A stretch of DNA of 64,000 nucleotides from JAWLHU01 sp049324875 (GTDB lineage: Bacteria > Bacillota > Sulfobacillia > Symbiobacteriales > Symbiobacteriaceae), in assembly GCA_049324875.1 (NCBI GenBank), contig JBMONC010000053.1:186001-250000 (forward strand). The letters are read 5' to 3'. Each line of letters opens with the position of its first letter. Positions within the stretch are counted from its first letter, which is position 1. Of this stretch, positions 38,270 through 46,281 are shown piece by piece. Below the pieces are notes generated by a model. The model was not told the DNA's origin and ran no database searches. It was given only the letters and a program-made list of their open reading frames with translations. A program made the position numbers and the translations under genes.

Positions 38270-39754
38270 TCATCGCTTTTTATCGGCGTGCTTGTGGAGA
38301 TGGATCACCAACTCTGCGCCCCTCAGTTCGACCTGGCGCACCAGCCGCCGGACCAGGCTGGCATCGAGTGAGGGGTCCTGGGGTCGGTCAGGGACGCAGC
38401 GGGTAGGGTGTTCCCTCAGGGCCTGAATCTGCTGCTCCAGCAGGGTCAGGTGGGAGCGGGCCTCCTCGGGCGCAATCGTCCCGTCCCGCAGCAGGGCCAG
38501 CATCGACCGGCGGGCGGCTTGCTTCTGCTGGAGCAGACGGGCCAGCTCCGCCCGCTCCTCCGGCGCGACCGAGCCGTTCGGGTCCGGGTCCCACACCCGC
38601 TCTCCGATCGCGCGGCGCACCGCCTCCTCCACCGGGCCCGCCGGCCGGAGCGGCAGCGGGCAGGTCCGGGTCCCGCCGTAGCGGTTCCGGCAGACCAGGT
38701 AGACCGTCCGCCGCTTGGTCTCGTGATGCACGCTCGCCCCGCACAGGCCGCAGACCACCAGGCCGCTCAGCAGGTGCTGCCTCCTGCCGCCCCGGCGGCG
38801 GCGGGAGAGGGCCTCCTGCGCCGCCGCAAAGAGCGGGGGGGCGATCAGGGGCGGAATCGGCAGGCGGACCCAGTCGCCCTCGGGGCGGGGTTCCGGCCGG
38901 AGCAGGCCGCCGCCATCCTCCGGAGGCAGGGCGCGGCGCAGGTGCAGCGGGAGCTGCCGGCGGGCCTGAATTCCCCGCCAGTCCGCCCGGTTGAGGATCA
39001 ACTCCCCCACGTAGGCCCGGTTCTGGAGGAGGAAGCGGACGGTGCTGGCGTACCAGCGGCGAGCCACCCCCTGCATCCGGCGGCGGGACGAGGGTGGTGG
39101 CACACCGAGCGCTGTCAGACGGTCCGCCACCTCTCCCGGCGTCAGGCGCTCCTCTGCCACCCAGCGGAAGATCCGCTCCACCCACCGGTGCTCTGAGGGG
39201 TTGGCGGAGTAGCTGCCCGTCGTGCGGTCGTAGTCCCAGCCGTAGATCTGCACGTTGTGCGGCACGCCGCCCCGGGCCAGCTTGCCCCGCTTGCCCCGGC
39301 TGGTCCGCTCCAGGATCTTGGCCTTCTCCAGTTCCGCCATGATTCCGCGCATCTGAAAGAAGGCCCGCCCCTCCGGCGATGTGCGATCGAAGTCGTGCTG
39401 CACGAAGACCAGCTGGGTCCCCCGCCGCTCCAACTCGTCGGCCACCAGGCACTGCAGCGTCAGCCGGCGGGCCAACCTGTCCGGGTCCAGGCAGATGACC
39501 CAGGTGGGGCGGTACCTGCGGACCCACTCACGCAGGGCGCTCAGCGCTGGTCGCTCCAGAATGTCGCCCGGAGCGGTGTCCTCGAAGAGCTGCTCCACCA
39601 GGTGAACGGGCTGCCCCAGCCGGAGGGAAAGGGCGGAGGCCAGCTCGCGCGCCTTCTGCTGGCAAGCCCTGACCTGCTCCGGCAGGGAGTAGCCCCGGCT
39701 CTTCTGCTCTTCGGTGGAGACCCGCACATAGATCGCGGCGGCATGGTCGGCCAT
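38270..39754 (-). CDS. Large serine recombinase of the intervening element
   Basis: A 494-residue site-specific recombinase, close to SpoIVCA in length. The N-terminal resolvase domain has the nucleophile in AIYVRVSTEEQKSRGYSLPE, conserved Arg residues in LDPDRLARRLTLQ and the segment SPEGRAFFQMRGIMAELEK. The Recombinase domain (about 170-280) contains NPSEHRWVERIFRWVAEE and VRFLLQNRAYVGEL. The zinc ribbon has CGLCGASVHHE and later CRNRYGGTRTC, followed by a coiled-coil region (ELARLLQQKQAARRS). All catalytic motifs look intact, so the enzyme should be active. Its gene abuts the right attachment site (63 bases away). Confidence 0.93.
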   Translation of the reverse strand: MADHAAAIYVRVSTEEQKSRGYSLPEQVRACQQKARELASALSLRLGQPVHLVEQLFEDTAPGDILERPALSALREWVRRYRPTWVICLDPDRLARRLTLQCLVADELERRGTQLVFVQHDFDRTSPEGRAFFQMRGIMAELEKAKILERTSRGKRGKLARGGVPHNVQIYGWDYDRTTGSYSANPSEHRWVERIFRWVAEERLTPGEVADRLTALGVPPPSSRRRMQGVARRWYASTVRFLLQNRAYVGELILNRADWRGIQARRQLPLHLRRALPPEDGGGLLRPEPRPEGDWVRLPIPPLIAPPLFAAAQEALSRRRRGGRRQHLLSGLVVCGLCGASVHHETKRRTVYLVCRNRYGGTRTCPLPLRPAGPVEEAVRRAIGERVWDPDPNGSVAPEERAELARLLQQKQAARRSMLALLRDGTIAPEEARSHLTLLEQQIQALREHPTRCVPDRPQDPSLDASLVRRLVRQVELRGAELVIHLHKHADKKR

Positions 39755-39811
39755 CTGGATCCCTCCCGGGGCAGGGATACGCCCCGGGGGGCCCGTCCCA
39801 TGACTCGGGCT

Positions 39812-39886
39812 TCACGCTTGCTTCTGGAAGCAGAAGTCGAAGACTTTCTGCGCCTCGATACAGATCACTTCGTGCTTGCCATCCAC
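39812..39886 (-). CDS. 5' part of the split spore-coat-like gene
   Basis: A 24-codon frame from GTG 39886 (AGGAGGAGGG 9 bases upstream, an excellent site) reads MDGKHEVICIEAQKVFDFCF, then QKQA and stop. IEAQKVFDFC is the N-terminal block of the intact paralogue (VEARKVFDFC). The match ends exactly at the right attachment site, after which four codons of element sequence lead to TGA. Good translation signals on a 24-codon stub show it is the true 5' end of a larger gene. Confidence 0.75.
   Translation of the reverse strand: MDGKHEVICIEAQKVFDFCFQKQA
39818..39832. repeat. Right attachment site of the intervening element
   Basis: TTGCTTCTGGAAGCA. A perfect dyad TGCTTC-TG-GAAGCA with central TG at 39825-39826, a direct repeat of 37553-37567 with one mismatch. 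It lies inside the coding sequence of the 5' part, at a Phe-Gln codon pair. Confidence 0.75.
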
Positions 39887-39930
39887 GGAACGAAACCCTC
39901 CTCCTGCCGGCTTCATATCCGGCCTGGTGC

Positions 39931-39958
39931 TATGTTATGTAACCGGGTGCCGAAGGGT
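39931..39958 (-). promoter_or_regulatory. SigK-like (mother-cell) promoter of the split gene
   Basis: Minus strand: CATAACATA (39931-39939) fits the SigK -10 consensus CATANNNTA, with ACC (39956-39958) 16 bases upstream fitting the -35 AC core. It lies about 45 bases before the GTG at 39886. Motifs this short can occur by chance. Confidence 0.5.
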
Positions 39959-40005
39959 ACATCGCCCGGGCGCACCCGCTGCCACGGGTCCCCGGGAGAA
40001 AAGCG

Positions 40006-40033
40006 GAAGGGCGCCGCCAGCGCGGTGCCCTTC
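40006..40033 (-). terminator. Terminator of the intact coat-like gene
   Basis: A 12-bp stem with one mismatch (40006-40017 with 40022-40033), 5 bases after the stop of the 40039-40698 gene, with TTCCGCTTTTC following on the minus strand. Confidence 0.65.
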
Positions 40034-40038
40034 CCATC

Positions 40039-40698
40039 TCAGCAGTGTCGATCGACGATTCGCCCCACGGGCTCCGGGCAGTCCTCCGGCACCGTCACAC
40101 CCAGCACCGGTGCCACGGTGCATTCCTTGGGCAGGACCATCCCGAAGGTCGGCACCAGGAGCTTCACATTCGCCGTCACCGTCAGGGTGATTGAGAGCTG
40201 AATGGTGCAGCAGATGTTGGGTTCCCCCTCCACCCCGTTGGGTGATGGTGGCTGAAGCGTGCAGATGCAGGTGCCCCGCACCTCGCAGGAGACATCGGTC
40301 CCCAGGGGGGCGCAGAGCACAACCCGCTTGGGGAAGGAGATGTTCCGCTGGATCATGACGGCAGCCTGCCCCGGAGCCGGTATGATGGTCAGGTTCAGGG
40401 TGAGATTGACCTGAATCGACACGAGCGCCCGTCCCTCTCCGTTGGGCAGGGGCTCCCGGTCCATGATCTCCTGGCAGGTCACATTGGTGATCGTGCACTC
40501 GACCACCATCGCTCCCGGACCCAGGTCCGGGATGAAGAAGCACCGCTCAAGCAAGTCTTCCTGTGTACAGAAGTCGAACACCTTGCGCGCCTCAACCACC
40601 ACAATCTCGCGCGGGGGAGGACAATGGCCGCCCCTGATCGGGCCCGGAACGACCCGTATGTCCTGGCCCCCCGCCATTGGCGGCAGGTTCTTGGACAT
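40039..40698 (-). CDS. Intact Cys-rich spore-coat-like protein (paralogue of the split gene)
   Basis: A 219-residue protein, beta-strand rich, with about 13 Cys and no signal peptide. Blocks in order: IVVVEARKVFDFCTQEDLLE, RCFFIPDLGPGAMVVECTIT, SIQVNLTLNLTIIPAPG, FPKRVVLCAPLGTDVSCEV, GTCICTL, VKLLVPTFGMVLPKECTVAP. GGGGGT lies 8 bases before ATG. A SigE-like -10 (CATACAGG, 40729-40736 on the minus strand) lies upstream. It resembles poorly characterised SPOCS/DUF3794-like proteins of spore formers; the coat role is an inference. It provides the template that shows what the split gene encoded. Confidence 0.65.
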   Translation of the reverse strand: MSKNLPPMAGGQDIRVVPGPIRGGHCPPPREIVVVEARKVFDFCTQEDLLERCFFIPDLGPGAMVVECTITNVTCQEIMDREPLPNGEGRALVSIQVNLTLNLTIIPAPGQAAVMIQRNISFPKRVVLCAPLGTDVSCEVRGTCICTLQPPSPNGVEGEPNICCTIQLSITLTVTANVKLLVPTFGMVLPKECTVAPVLGVTVPEDCPEPVGRIVDRHC

Positions 40699-40828
40699 CT
40701 CACAGACCCCCTTCTCCGAGACCCTCGTCCTGTATGTCGTGAGGAGAGTTCCCCTGCCAGCCTATGTGGAGACCGCCTGCCTTGTGACAGCGCAAGAAGA
40801 CCCCCTCGGCACCACCGGCCGATGGGGG

Positions 40829-42076
40829 TCATCGCTCAATGCCAAACCAGCGGAAGAAGGCCGGGCGCCTGAGCCGGGCCAGCGCGCGGTCGCCCGGCTC
40901 GGGAACGGGGATCATGCCGAAGCCGTAGAACCCTTCCGGCGGGCGGGGGATACGGCAGTGCTCCAGTTGGCGCCCCTTCCGGTACATGATCGACACGTAA
41001 GCCGGCGAGGAGAGGAGCGCCTCGTGCAGTTGCTCACGGGTGTGCACCTCGTAGTCGTCGACCGTCACCACCACCATGCCGCTCCGCAGTCCCGCCTGGG
41101 CGGCGGGAGAGCCGGGGAGCACATCCAGGACGGCCAGCCCCCTGGCCGGGCGCTGCAGATATGGCTCGCCGATCATCTGCAGCCGGCTGGTGAACACCAC
41201 CATCGCCTCGTGCCCCAGCCCGCTGAACAGGACCCCGAGCCAGAGCAGCGGGCGGAAGTAGCTGCCTGAGATGGCCAGGGCCAGCAGGATGCCGCTGTAC
41301 AGGAGCATCAGTCCGGAGGACTGCCGCACCCGGGACTCCGGCGGCGAGGCGATCGCCAGGTCGGAGTAGCCCAGCACCACCACCAGGGGGAGGAACTCCC
41401 AGCCCATGGTGACCGCCCCGAGTATCGAGGCCGAGTCAGGCCGCAGCAGCGGCCACCAGGTGGGCATCTCGACCGCCGGCGCCCCCGCCGCCGAGAAGAG
41501 GGGGATCACCAGTGGCACCGGCCAGTACCGCTGCAGCAGGAACCCGGGGACCGGCTCATCCTGCCCGCCGGCGATGGAGAGGGGCGTCGGGCACATCGCC
41601 CCGTTCCCCCAGATCAGGACCGCCTCCACCAGGTGGAGCACGGCGACCAGCCCCAGCACCGAGGGGATGTCCAACTGGGGCCAGCCAAAGATCAGATGGC
41701 TGAGGGAGACGACCATGGCCGAGTAAGCGAAGCAGATCAGGCGGGGGTTGAGGGCGCCCAGGAGGATGGAGACGGGCCAAAGATAGAGCAGGGCAGAGGT
41801 AGCGTCCGGCACCTCGACCAGACCTACCCCTGCCGCCGACAAGACCATGCTGCCCGCCAGCCCCCCGGCCACACCCGCCAGGAGCGACTGCTGTGTCTGC
41901 ACGAGCGGGCTCCGCTTGGGAAGCCCGTACAGTTCCTGTTCGGTGAGGGCGATCCGCCGGTACTGGGCGAAGACGATGGCGGCCGCCACAAGGAGGAGAA
42001 GCATCGCCCAGACGCTGAGCAACAGCTGCGGCAGTGATTTGAGCAGGTACTGCGCCATCGCGAGCAGCGACTGCAA
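40829..42076 (-). CDS. Polytopic membrane protein with C-terminal PDZ domain (MinJ-like)
   Basis: A 415-residue protein with about eight membrane helices followed by a PDZ domain at about residues 300-385 (RGLAVLDVLPGSPAAQAGLRSGMVVVTVDD, with the carboxylate-binding loop). In Bacillus the same order ftsE-ftsX-ctpB-minJ occurs, and MinJ is a six-helix/PDZ protein bridging DivIVA and MinD at the septum. Sequence similarity to MinJ cannot be measured here, so the assignment leans on synteny and domain order. TTG at 42076 follows AGGTGGGGGGA. It lies 21 bases after the protease gene. Confidence 0.75.
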   Translation of the reverse strand: MQSLLAMAQYLLKSLPQLLLSVWAMLLLLVAAAIVFAQYRRIALTEQELYGLPKRSPLVQTQQSLLAGVAGGLAGSMVLSAAGVGLVEVPDATSALLYLWPVSILLGALNPRLICFAYSAMVVSLSHLIFGWPQLDIPSVLGLVAVLHLVEAVLIWGNGAMCPTPLSIAGGQDEPVPGFLLQRYWPVPLVIPLFSAAGAPAVEMPTWWPLLRPDSASILGAVTMGWEFLPLVVVLGYSDLAIASPPESRVRQSSGLMLLYSGILLALAISGSYFRPLLWLGVLFSGLGHEAMVVFTSRLQMIGEPYLQRPARGLAVLDVLPGSPAAQAGLRSGMVVVTVDDYEVHTREQLHEALLSSPAYVSIMYRKGRQLEHCRIPRPPEGFYGFGMIPVPEPGDRALARLRRPAFFRWFGIER

Positions 42077-42097
42077 GCTGATCCCCCCACCTCTCGT

Positions 42098-43345
42098 CTA
42101 GGGCGTCAACGCCTTGATGTACTTGATGGCCGCCTCCAGTTGAGGATCCCCGGGCTCGCCCGGAATCACCTTCGCCGGATTCTCCACAATCACATCCGGC
42201 TCAATGCCGACCCCGTTGATCGCCTTCTCCCCTGCGGTCAGGTACTTCGCCGTGGTCAACTTGATGCCAGAGCCGTCGGGAAACTCCCAGAAGGTCTGTA
42301 CCGAGCCCTTGCCAAAGGTCTTCGTACCCATGAGCGTACCGATCTTCAGGTCCTTGATGGCCCCGGCCACGATCTCAGAGGCGCTGGCGCTTCCGCCGTC
42401 GACCAGGACCACCAGCGGGAGGTTCAGGGGCTCCTTGCCCGTGGAGGGGTAGGTCTTCTTGCCGTGCTGCCGGTCCACGATGTGGACGACGGGCTTCAGT
42501 TCGGGCACGAAGAGGGAGGAGACATCCACCGCCTCGGTCAGCAGCCCGCCCGGGTTCTGCCGCAGGTCGAGAATCAGCCGCTTCATGCCCTGCTGACGCA
42601 GGTCGTTGATGGCATCCTGCACCTGCTTGGCCCCGCCCTTGCGGAACTCATAGAACTGGACATACCCAACGCCGGCGGCGGCATCCACCATGCGATACTG
42701 GAGCGCCGGCATGGTGATCGTGTCCCGTGTGATGGTAAACTCGAGCAGATCCTCCTGCCCCTCACGCTTGACGGTCAGCGTCACCTTCGTCCCCTTGGGG
42801 CCGCGGATCAGGGTCACGGCTTCGTTCAGGGTCATGTTCGTGATGTCCCGGCCATCTACCTTTACAATGGCATCGCCGGCCCTCAGCCCTGCCCGCTCCC
42901 CCGGGCTGCCCTTGATGGGCGAGACCACGGTGACATACCCGGTCTGCTGGGAGAGTTCGACGGTGACGCCGATTCCCGAGAAGGTGGGCTCAAAGTGCTC
43001 GACAAAGGTCTTGTACTGCTCGGGCGTGAAGTAGGCCGAGTGGCGGTCGCCCAGGGCCTCGACCATACCCTTCAGCGCCCCGTCAGTCAGCTTCTTCGGC
43101 TCGACCGACTCGACATACTGATCCTGAATGGCGCGTAGAACCTCGTCCAACTTCTTGACATCGATACCCGGTGCCGCGGTGACAGCAGGAGGTTTAGCCA
43201 CCTTGCCGGGCAGAGTAGCCACCTGCTGGTTCACCCACGGGATCAGTCCCATCGCCCCGGCCACATAGCTGATCATGCTGGCCACCACTACCAGCACGGC
43301 GGTCAGCGTAAGGCTTTCACGGCGCTCGTCCATCTCGGGTTTCAT
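42098..43345 (-). CDS. C-terminal processing peptidase S41 (CtpB-like)
   Basis: About 415 residues. One N-terminal membrane helix (LTAVLVVVASMISYVAGAMG), an N-terminal dimer region with LDEVLRAIQDQYVE, a PDZ domain (FSGIGVTVEL..GSPGERAGLRAGDAIVKVDG) and the protease core. The core has LILDLRQNPGGLL, nucleophile Ser in VDGGSASASEIVAGAIKD and Lys in TKTFGKGSVQTF. Bacillus CtpB is a sporulation signalling protease that triggers SigK activation. The frame is open to 43486, but the promoter at 43394-43423 and the terminator upstream show the start must be ATG 43345 or 43333. Confidence 0.92.
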   Translation of the reverse strand: MKPEMDERRESLTLTAVLVVVASMISYVAGAMGLIPWVNQQVATLPGKVAKPPAVTAAPGIDVKKLDEVLRAIQDQYVESVEPKKLTDGALKGMVEALGDRHSAYFTPEQYKTFVEHFEPTFSGIGVTVELSQQTGYVTVVSPIKGSPGERAGLRAGDAIVKVDGRDITNMTLNEAVTLIRGPKGTKVTLTVKREGQEDLLEFTITRDTITMPALQYRMVDAAAGVGYVQFYEFRKGGAKQVQDAINDLRQQGMKRLILDLRQNPGGLLTEAVDVSSLFVPELKPVVHIVDRQHGKKTYPSTGKEPLNLPLVVLVDGGSASASEIVAGAIKDLKIGTLMGTKTFGKGSVQTFWEFPDGSGIKLTTAKYLTAGEKAINGVGIEPDVIVENPAKVIPGEPGDPQLEAAIKYIKALTP

Positions 43346-43393
43346 CCTCTCTGCGTCCCGGTTCGCAGACATGTGTATCGGGGTCTGAGTGTG

Positions 43394-43423
43394 AGTATAC
43401 TCCGGCAGGCAAATCATGGTCAA
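43394..43423 (-). promoter_or_regulatory. Promoter of the ctpB-like gene
   Basis: Minus strand: TTGACC (43418-43423), 18-bp spacer, TATACT (43394-43399). It lies just after a terminator, so ctpB and the PDZ gene form a separate unit. Confidence 0.7.
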
Positions 43424-43427
43424 ATCG

Positions 43428-43468
43428 AAAAATAGAGCCCCAGGACCGCCTGGCGGCCTCAGGGGCCC
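43428..43468 (-). terminator. Terminator of the ftsEX-peptidase operon
   Basis: A GC-rich stem (43435-43444 with about 43457-43468, one bulge) followed on the minus strand by TATTTTT, about 30 bases after the peptidase stop. Confidence 0.7.
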
Positions 43469-43500
43469 GTTTTCTCTTTTTTCCACTTTTTCCCATCAGC

Positions 43501-44661
43501 TTAGAGCTTGATGAAGGACATGGGGTCTTTCTTCTCCCCGTCCACATGGATCTCCAGGTGGACGTGGGGGCCGGTCGACCAGCCTGTCGAGCCCGCCTCG
43601 GCAATCTGCTGCCCCTGCGTCACCGTATCGTTTACACTCACCAGCAGTTTAGACGAGTGAGCGTACCAGCTGGTAATGCCGCCGCCGTGGTCAATGATGA
43701 CCAGATAACCGAACACATTGTCCCAGCGGGCCACCACTACGACCCCATCCTCGATGGCGTAGACGGGCTGTCCGGTGTAGGCGCTGAAGTCGGTGCCCCA
43801 GTGCATCCGCCGGCCGCCGAGGATCGGATGGTTCCGCATCCCATAGGCGTCGGTGATGGAGACCGGCCTGACCGGCGGGATCGGTGCGAAGCGGCCGGCC
43901 TGGCGGTTCATCTGCCGGACCAGCTCGGCGACCTGCTGGGTCAGCTGCTCGGAGTGCTGATCATACTCGTTCAACCGCAGTTCCAGGGTGCGCCGGCTCT
44001 CCTGGAGCGACCGGGTGACCTGCTCCCGCTCGCTCCGCTTGAGCGAGACGGTATTGCGGTAGGACTCGGCCTGCAGCTTGAGGTTGGTCAGACGGGTCTT
44101 CCGGTCGCTGACCTCCTGCTGGCGCTTCTCCAGGACCAGCTTCTCCGCCTTGACCCCTTCGAACAGCTCCCGATCCTTCTTGACAATGAGGCTCAGGAGG
44201 TCCATCCGCCCGATGAAGTCCCGGAAGGTGGCCGCACCGAACAGCACCGCCAGGTAGTCGACCCGACCGTTCTCCCGGATCGACCGGATGCGGGCCCCGA
44301 GGAGCGCCTTCTTCTGCTCATACCGCTCCTGCGTCGCCTTCAGCTCGGCCTCGACCTGCTGCAGCTCCGCCGTGGTCTTCTCCAGCTGTCCGGTAATAAC
44401 GGCCAGCTGGCTGTTGGCCTGGACCAGCTCACCCTCCACGAGCCGGAGCTGCGCCTCGGCCTCCCGGGCCTGAAAGGCCACATTAGCCAGGGCGTTGCGG
44501 GTCTCCTGCTGCTTGCGGCGAATCTCTTCGAGATCTCTCTGGGCCTTGTCCAACTGCTCTTTCAGGTCATTTGCCAGCACGACCGGTGCCGCCGCCTGGG
44601 CCGCCAGGGTGAGGACCAGGGCCAGCACCAGCACCCAACCGAAGCGGAATCGGGTTCGCAT
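43501..44661 (-). CDS. EnvC-like M23 (LytM) murein hydrolase or activator
   Basis: About 386 residues. Signal peptide (FGWVLVLALVLTLAAQAAA), a long coiled coil (about 35-260, e.g. LKEQLDKAQRDLEEIRRKQQ), then a LytM domain. The zinc ligands appear intact: RMHWGTDFSA (His and Asp), SWYAHSSK and GPHVHLEIHV. So it may be an active endopeptidase, unlike degenerate EnvC. It is next to ftsEX in one operon; FtsEX-driven control of a coiled-coil hydrolase at the septum is the known theme (EnvC, PcsB, CwlO). ATG 44661 is favoured by GGAGGTG upstream. Confidence 0.92.
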   Translation of the reverse strand: MRTRFRFGWVLVLALVLTLAAQAAAPVVLANDLKEQLDKAQRDLEEIRRKQQETRNALANVAFQAREAEAQLRLVEGELVQANSQLAVITGQLEKTTAELQQVEAELKATQERYEQKKALLGARIRSIRENGRVDYLAVLFGAATFRDFIGRMDLLSLIVKKDRELFEGVKAEKLVLEKRQQEVSDRKTRLTNLKLQAESYRNTVSLKRSEREQVTRSLQESRRTLELRLNEYDQHSEQLTQQVAELVRQMNRQAGRFAPIPPVRPVSITDAYGMRNHPILGGRRMHWGTDFSAYTGQPVYAIEDGVVVVARWDNVFGYLVIIDHGGGITSWYAHSSKLLVSVNDTVTQGQQIAEAGSTGWSTGPHVHLEIHVDGEKKDPMSFIKL

Positions 44662-44678
44662 GTGACCGGCCACCTCCA

Positions 44679-45602
44679 TCAGACCTTAAGGAATCGCCGC
44701 AGGGAGACGAGGCTGCCGATGGCGCCCAGCACCCCGCCGAGAAGGAGCAGACCGACCGCCAGGTTTGAAAGCACAGCGTCGGGGTGTACCAGCGGCAGGA
44801 ACGGAACGGTCTCCTGCAGCCGGGGGGTCATCCGTGCGTAGGCATAGGCCGTGACCCCACTGGCCACGGCTGCGCCGATCACGCCGAGGAAGATGCCTTC
44901 GAGCATGAACGGCCGCCGGATGTACCAGTCGGTGGCGCCCACCAGCTTCATGATCGAGATCTCCCGCCGGCGGGCGAAGACCGAGAGCCGGATGGTGTTA
45001 GAAAGGGTCAGGACCGTGGCTACCAGCAGCAGCAGCACCAGCCCCACACCACCGAAGCGGATCGCGTTGGTGAAGGCCATCAGGTCATCGACATACTCGT
45101 CGCCGTAGTTGACCTTGGCGACCCCTGGGAGCGCCAGGATGGCCTCTGCCACCCCCCGGACCTGGGCGACCTCGACCACCTTGACATGGATCTCGTCGGA
45201 GAGCGGGTTCTGGTCCCCCTCGTAGCCCGCCAGCAGATCCCGCTGTGCCGGATCGGTCTTCTTCATCTCCTCCAGCGCCTGGTGCCGGGACAGGTAGTTG
45301 ACCTCCCTGACGTTCGGGAGCGCTCTGACCCGACCCAGAATCGCCTGCTTCTGCGGCTCCGAGAGCTCCTGCTTGTTGCACTTGGCCTCGTCCCGCTGGG
45401 CGTTGCACAGGTAGGCGGTGATCTCCACCTGGCTCTCCGCCGTGGCCGCCATATGCTCCAGGTTGACCGCCAGCAGGAGCACCACCGCCAGCACCAGGAG
45501 CGAGACCGCCACCGAGAGCATGGAGGCCAGCGACATCAGGCCGCTCTGGGTCATGCTGCGGATGGCATCGCGCAGGGCGTTGGCCCAGCCCCTAAGATTC
45601 AT
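44679..45602 (-). CDS. ftsX: Cell-division ABC transporter-like permease FtsX
   Basis: A 307-residue protein. The cytoplasmic start is followed by helix 1 (MLSVAVSLLVLAVVLLLAVN), an extracellular domain of about 150 residues containing QVEITAYLCNAQRDEAKCNK (two Cys, possibly a disulfide), and three C-terminal helices with the FARRREISIMKLVGATDWYI segment that contacts FtsE. The length and layout are standard. It overlaps ftsE by 11 bases and transmits ATP hydrolysis to the downstream murein hydrolase. Confidence 0.95.
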   Translation of the reverse strand: MNLRGWANALRDAIRSMTQSGLMSLASMLSVAVSLLVLAVVLLLAVNLEHMAATAESQVEITAYLCNAQRDEAKCNKQELSEPQKQAILGRVRALPNVREVNYLSRHQALEEMKKTDPAQRDLLAGYEGDQNPLSDEIHVKVVEVAQVRGVAEAILALPGVAKVNYGDEYVDDLMAFTNAIRFGGVGLVLLLLVATVLTLSNTIRLSVFARRREISIMKLVGATDWYIRRPFMLEGIFLGVIGAAVASGVTAYAYARMTPRLQETVPFLPLVHPDAVLSNLAVGLLLLGGVLGAIGSLVSLRRFLKV

Positions 45603-46281
45603 AGCCGTAGGTCCCCCTCATCTCGTCACGGACCACACGGCCGCGCTCGATGGCAACGACCCGCCTTTTCATGGTGTTGACGACCTCTTTGGCATGGGTG
45701 GCTACCACAACGGTTGCCCCCATCTGGTTGATCTCGTTGAGCAGCTTCATGATCGCCCAGGAGTTCTCCGGGTCCAGGTTGCCGGTGGGCTCATCCGCCA
45801 CCACCAGAACCGGGTTTCTCACGATGGCGCGCGCCACGGCGACCCGCTGCTGCTCGCCCCCCGACAGCTCACCGGCTCGGGCATGGGTCTTGTGGCGCAA
45901 TCCAACCAGCTCGAGGGCCGCCGGCACCCGCCGGACGATCTCGCGGCGGGGCACGTCGGTGCACTCCAGGGCGAAGGCCACATTCTCAAAGACGGTTCGC
46001 TCGGGGAGCAGCTTGAAGTCCTGAAAGATGACGCCCAGGTTGCGGCGGAGGTAGGGCACGGCGCGGTCGGGCAGTTTGGCGATATCCTTGCCGTCCAGCA
46101 AGAGCCGACCTGAGGTGGGCAGCTCCTCGCGGTAGAGCAGCTTCATCAGCGTGGACTTGCCGGCGCCGGAGGGGCCTACGAGAAAGACAAACTCCCCCCG
46201 CTCAATCCGGAGGTTGACTCCGTTGAGAGAGGGGGCGTGCGTATTTGGGTAAACCTTCGTCACATTGACGAACTGAATCAA
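45592..46281 (-). CDS. ftsE: Cell-division ATP-binding protein FtsE
   Basis: A 229-residue ABC ATPase: Walker A LVGPSGAGKSTLMKLLY, Q-loop GVIFQDFKLLPERTV, signature LSGGEQQRVAVARAIV, Walker B VLVVADEPTGNLDP and the switch His in VVVATHAKEVV. The start is TTG at 46281 (GGGGTGAT upstream). The FtsE-typical F-x-D-x-x-LL Q-loop supports the name over generic LolD. First gene of the ftsE-ftsX-peptidase operon. The 200 bases upstream (46282-46480) are unusually AT-rich and contain a TTGACA on the minus strand (46316-46321). Confidence 0.96.
   Translation of the reverse strand: MIQFVNVTKVYPNTHAPSLNGVNLRIERGEFVFLVGPSGAGKSTLMKLLYREELPTSGRLLLDGKDIAKLPDRAVPYLRRNLGVIFQDFKLLPERTVFENVAFALECTDVPRREIVRRVPAALELVGLRHKTHARAGELSGGEQQRVAVARAIVRNPVLVVADEPTGNLDPENSWAIMKLLNEINQMGATVVVATHAKEVVNTMKRRVVAIERGRVVRDEMRGTYGYES

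Larger units (their letters stand above)
37553..39832. mobile_element. 2265-bp skin-like intervening element in a spore-coat-like gene
   Basis: The element is bounded by 15-bp direct repeats and contains one intact large serine recombinase (38270-39754, reading toward the left end) and one cargo gene (37711-38226). Recombination at the central TG of the repeats deletes exactly 2265 bp and fuses the codons TTC CA from the right with G GAG CAA from the left. This gives VFDFCFQEQRIERTF, in frame and parallel to VFDFCTQEDLLERCF of the intact paralogue. No phage structural genes are present. Sporulation-controlled excision is inferred by analogy with sigK and spsM elements. Confidence 0.75.

Noticed and set aside
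38270..39754. Prophage or large integrative element around the serine recombinase
   Set aside because: Only one other gene lies between the repeats, and the flanks are ordinary chromosomal genes; no phage or conjugation genes are seen.
43346..43486. Longer N-terminus for the S41 protease
   Set aside because: The codons overlap a terminator and a good promoter, so they would not be on the transcript.
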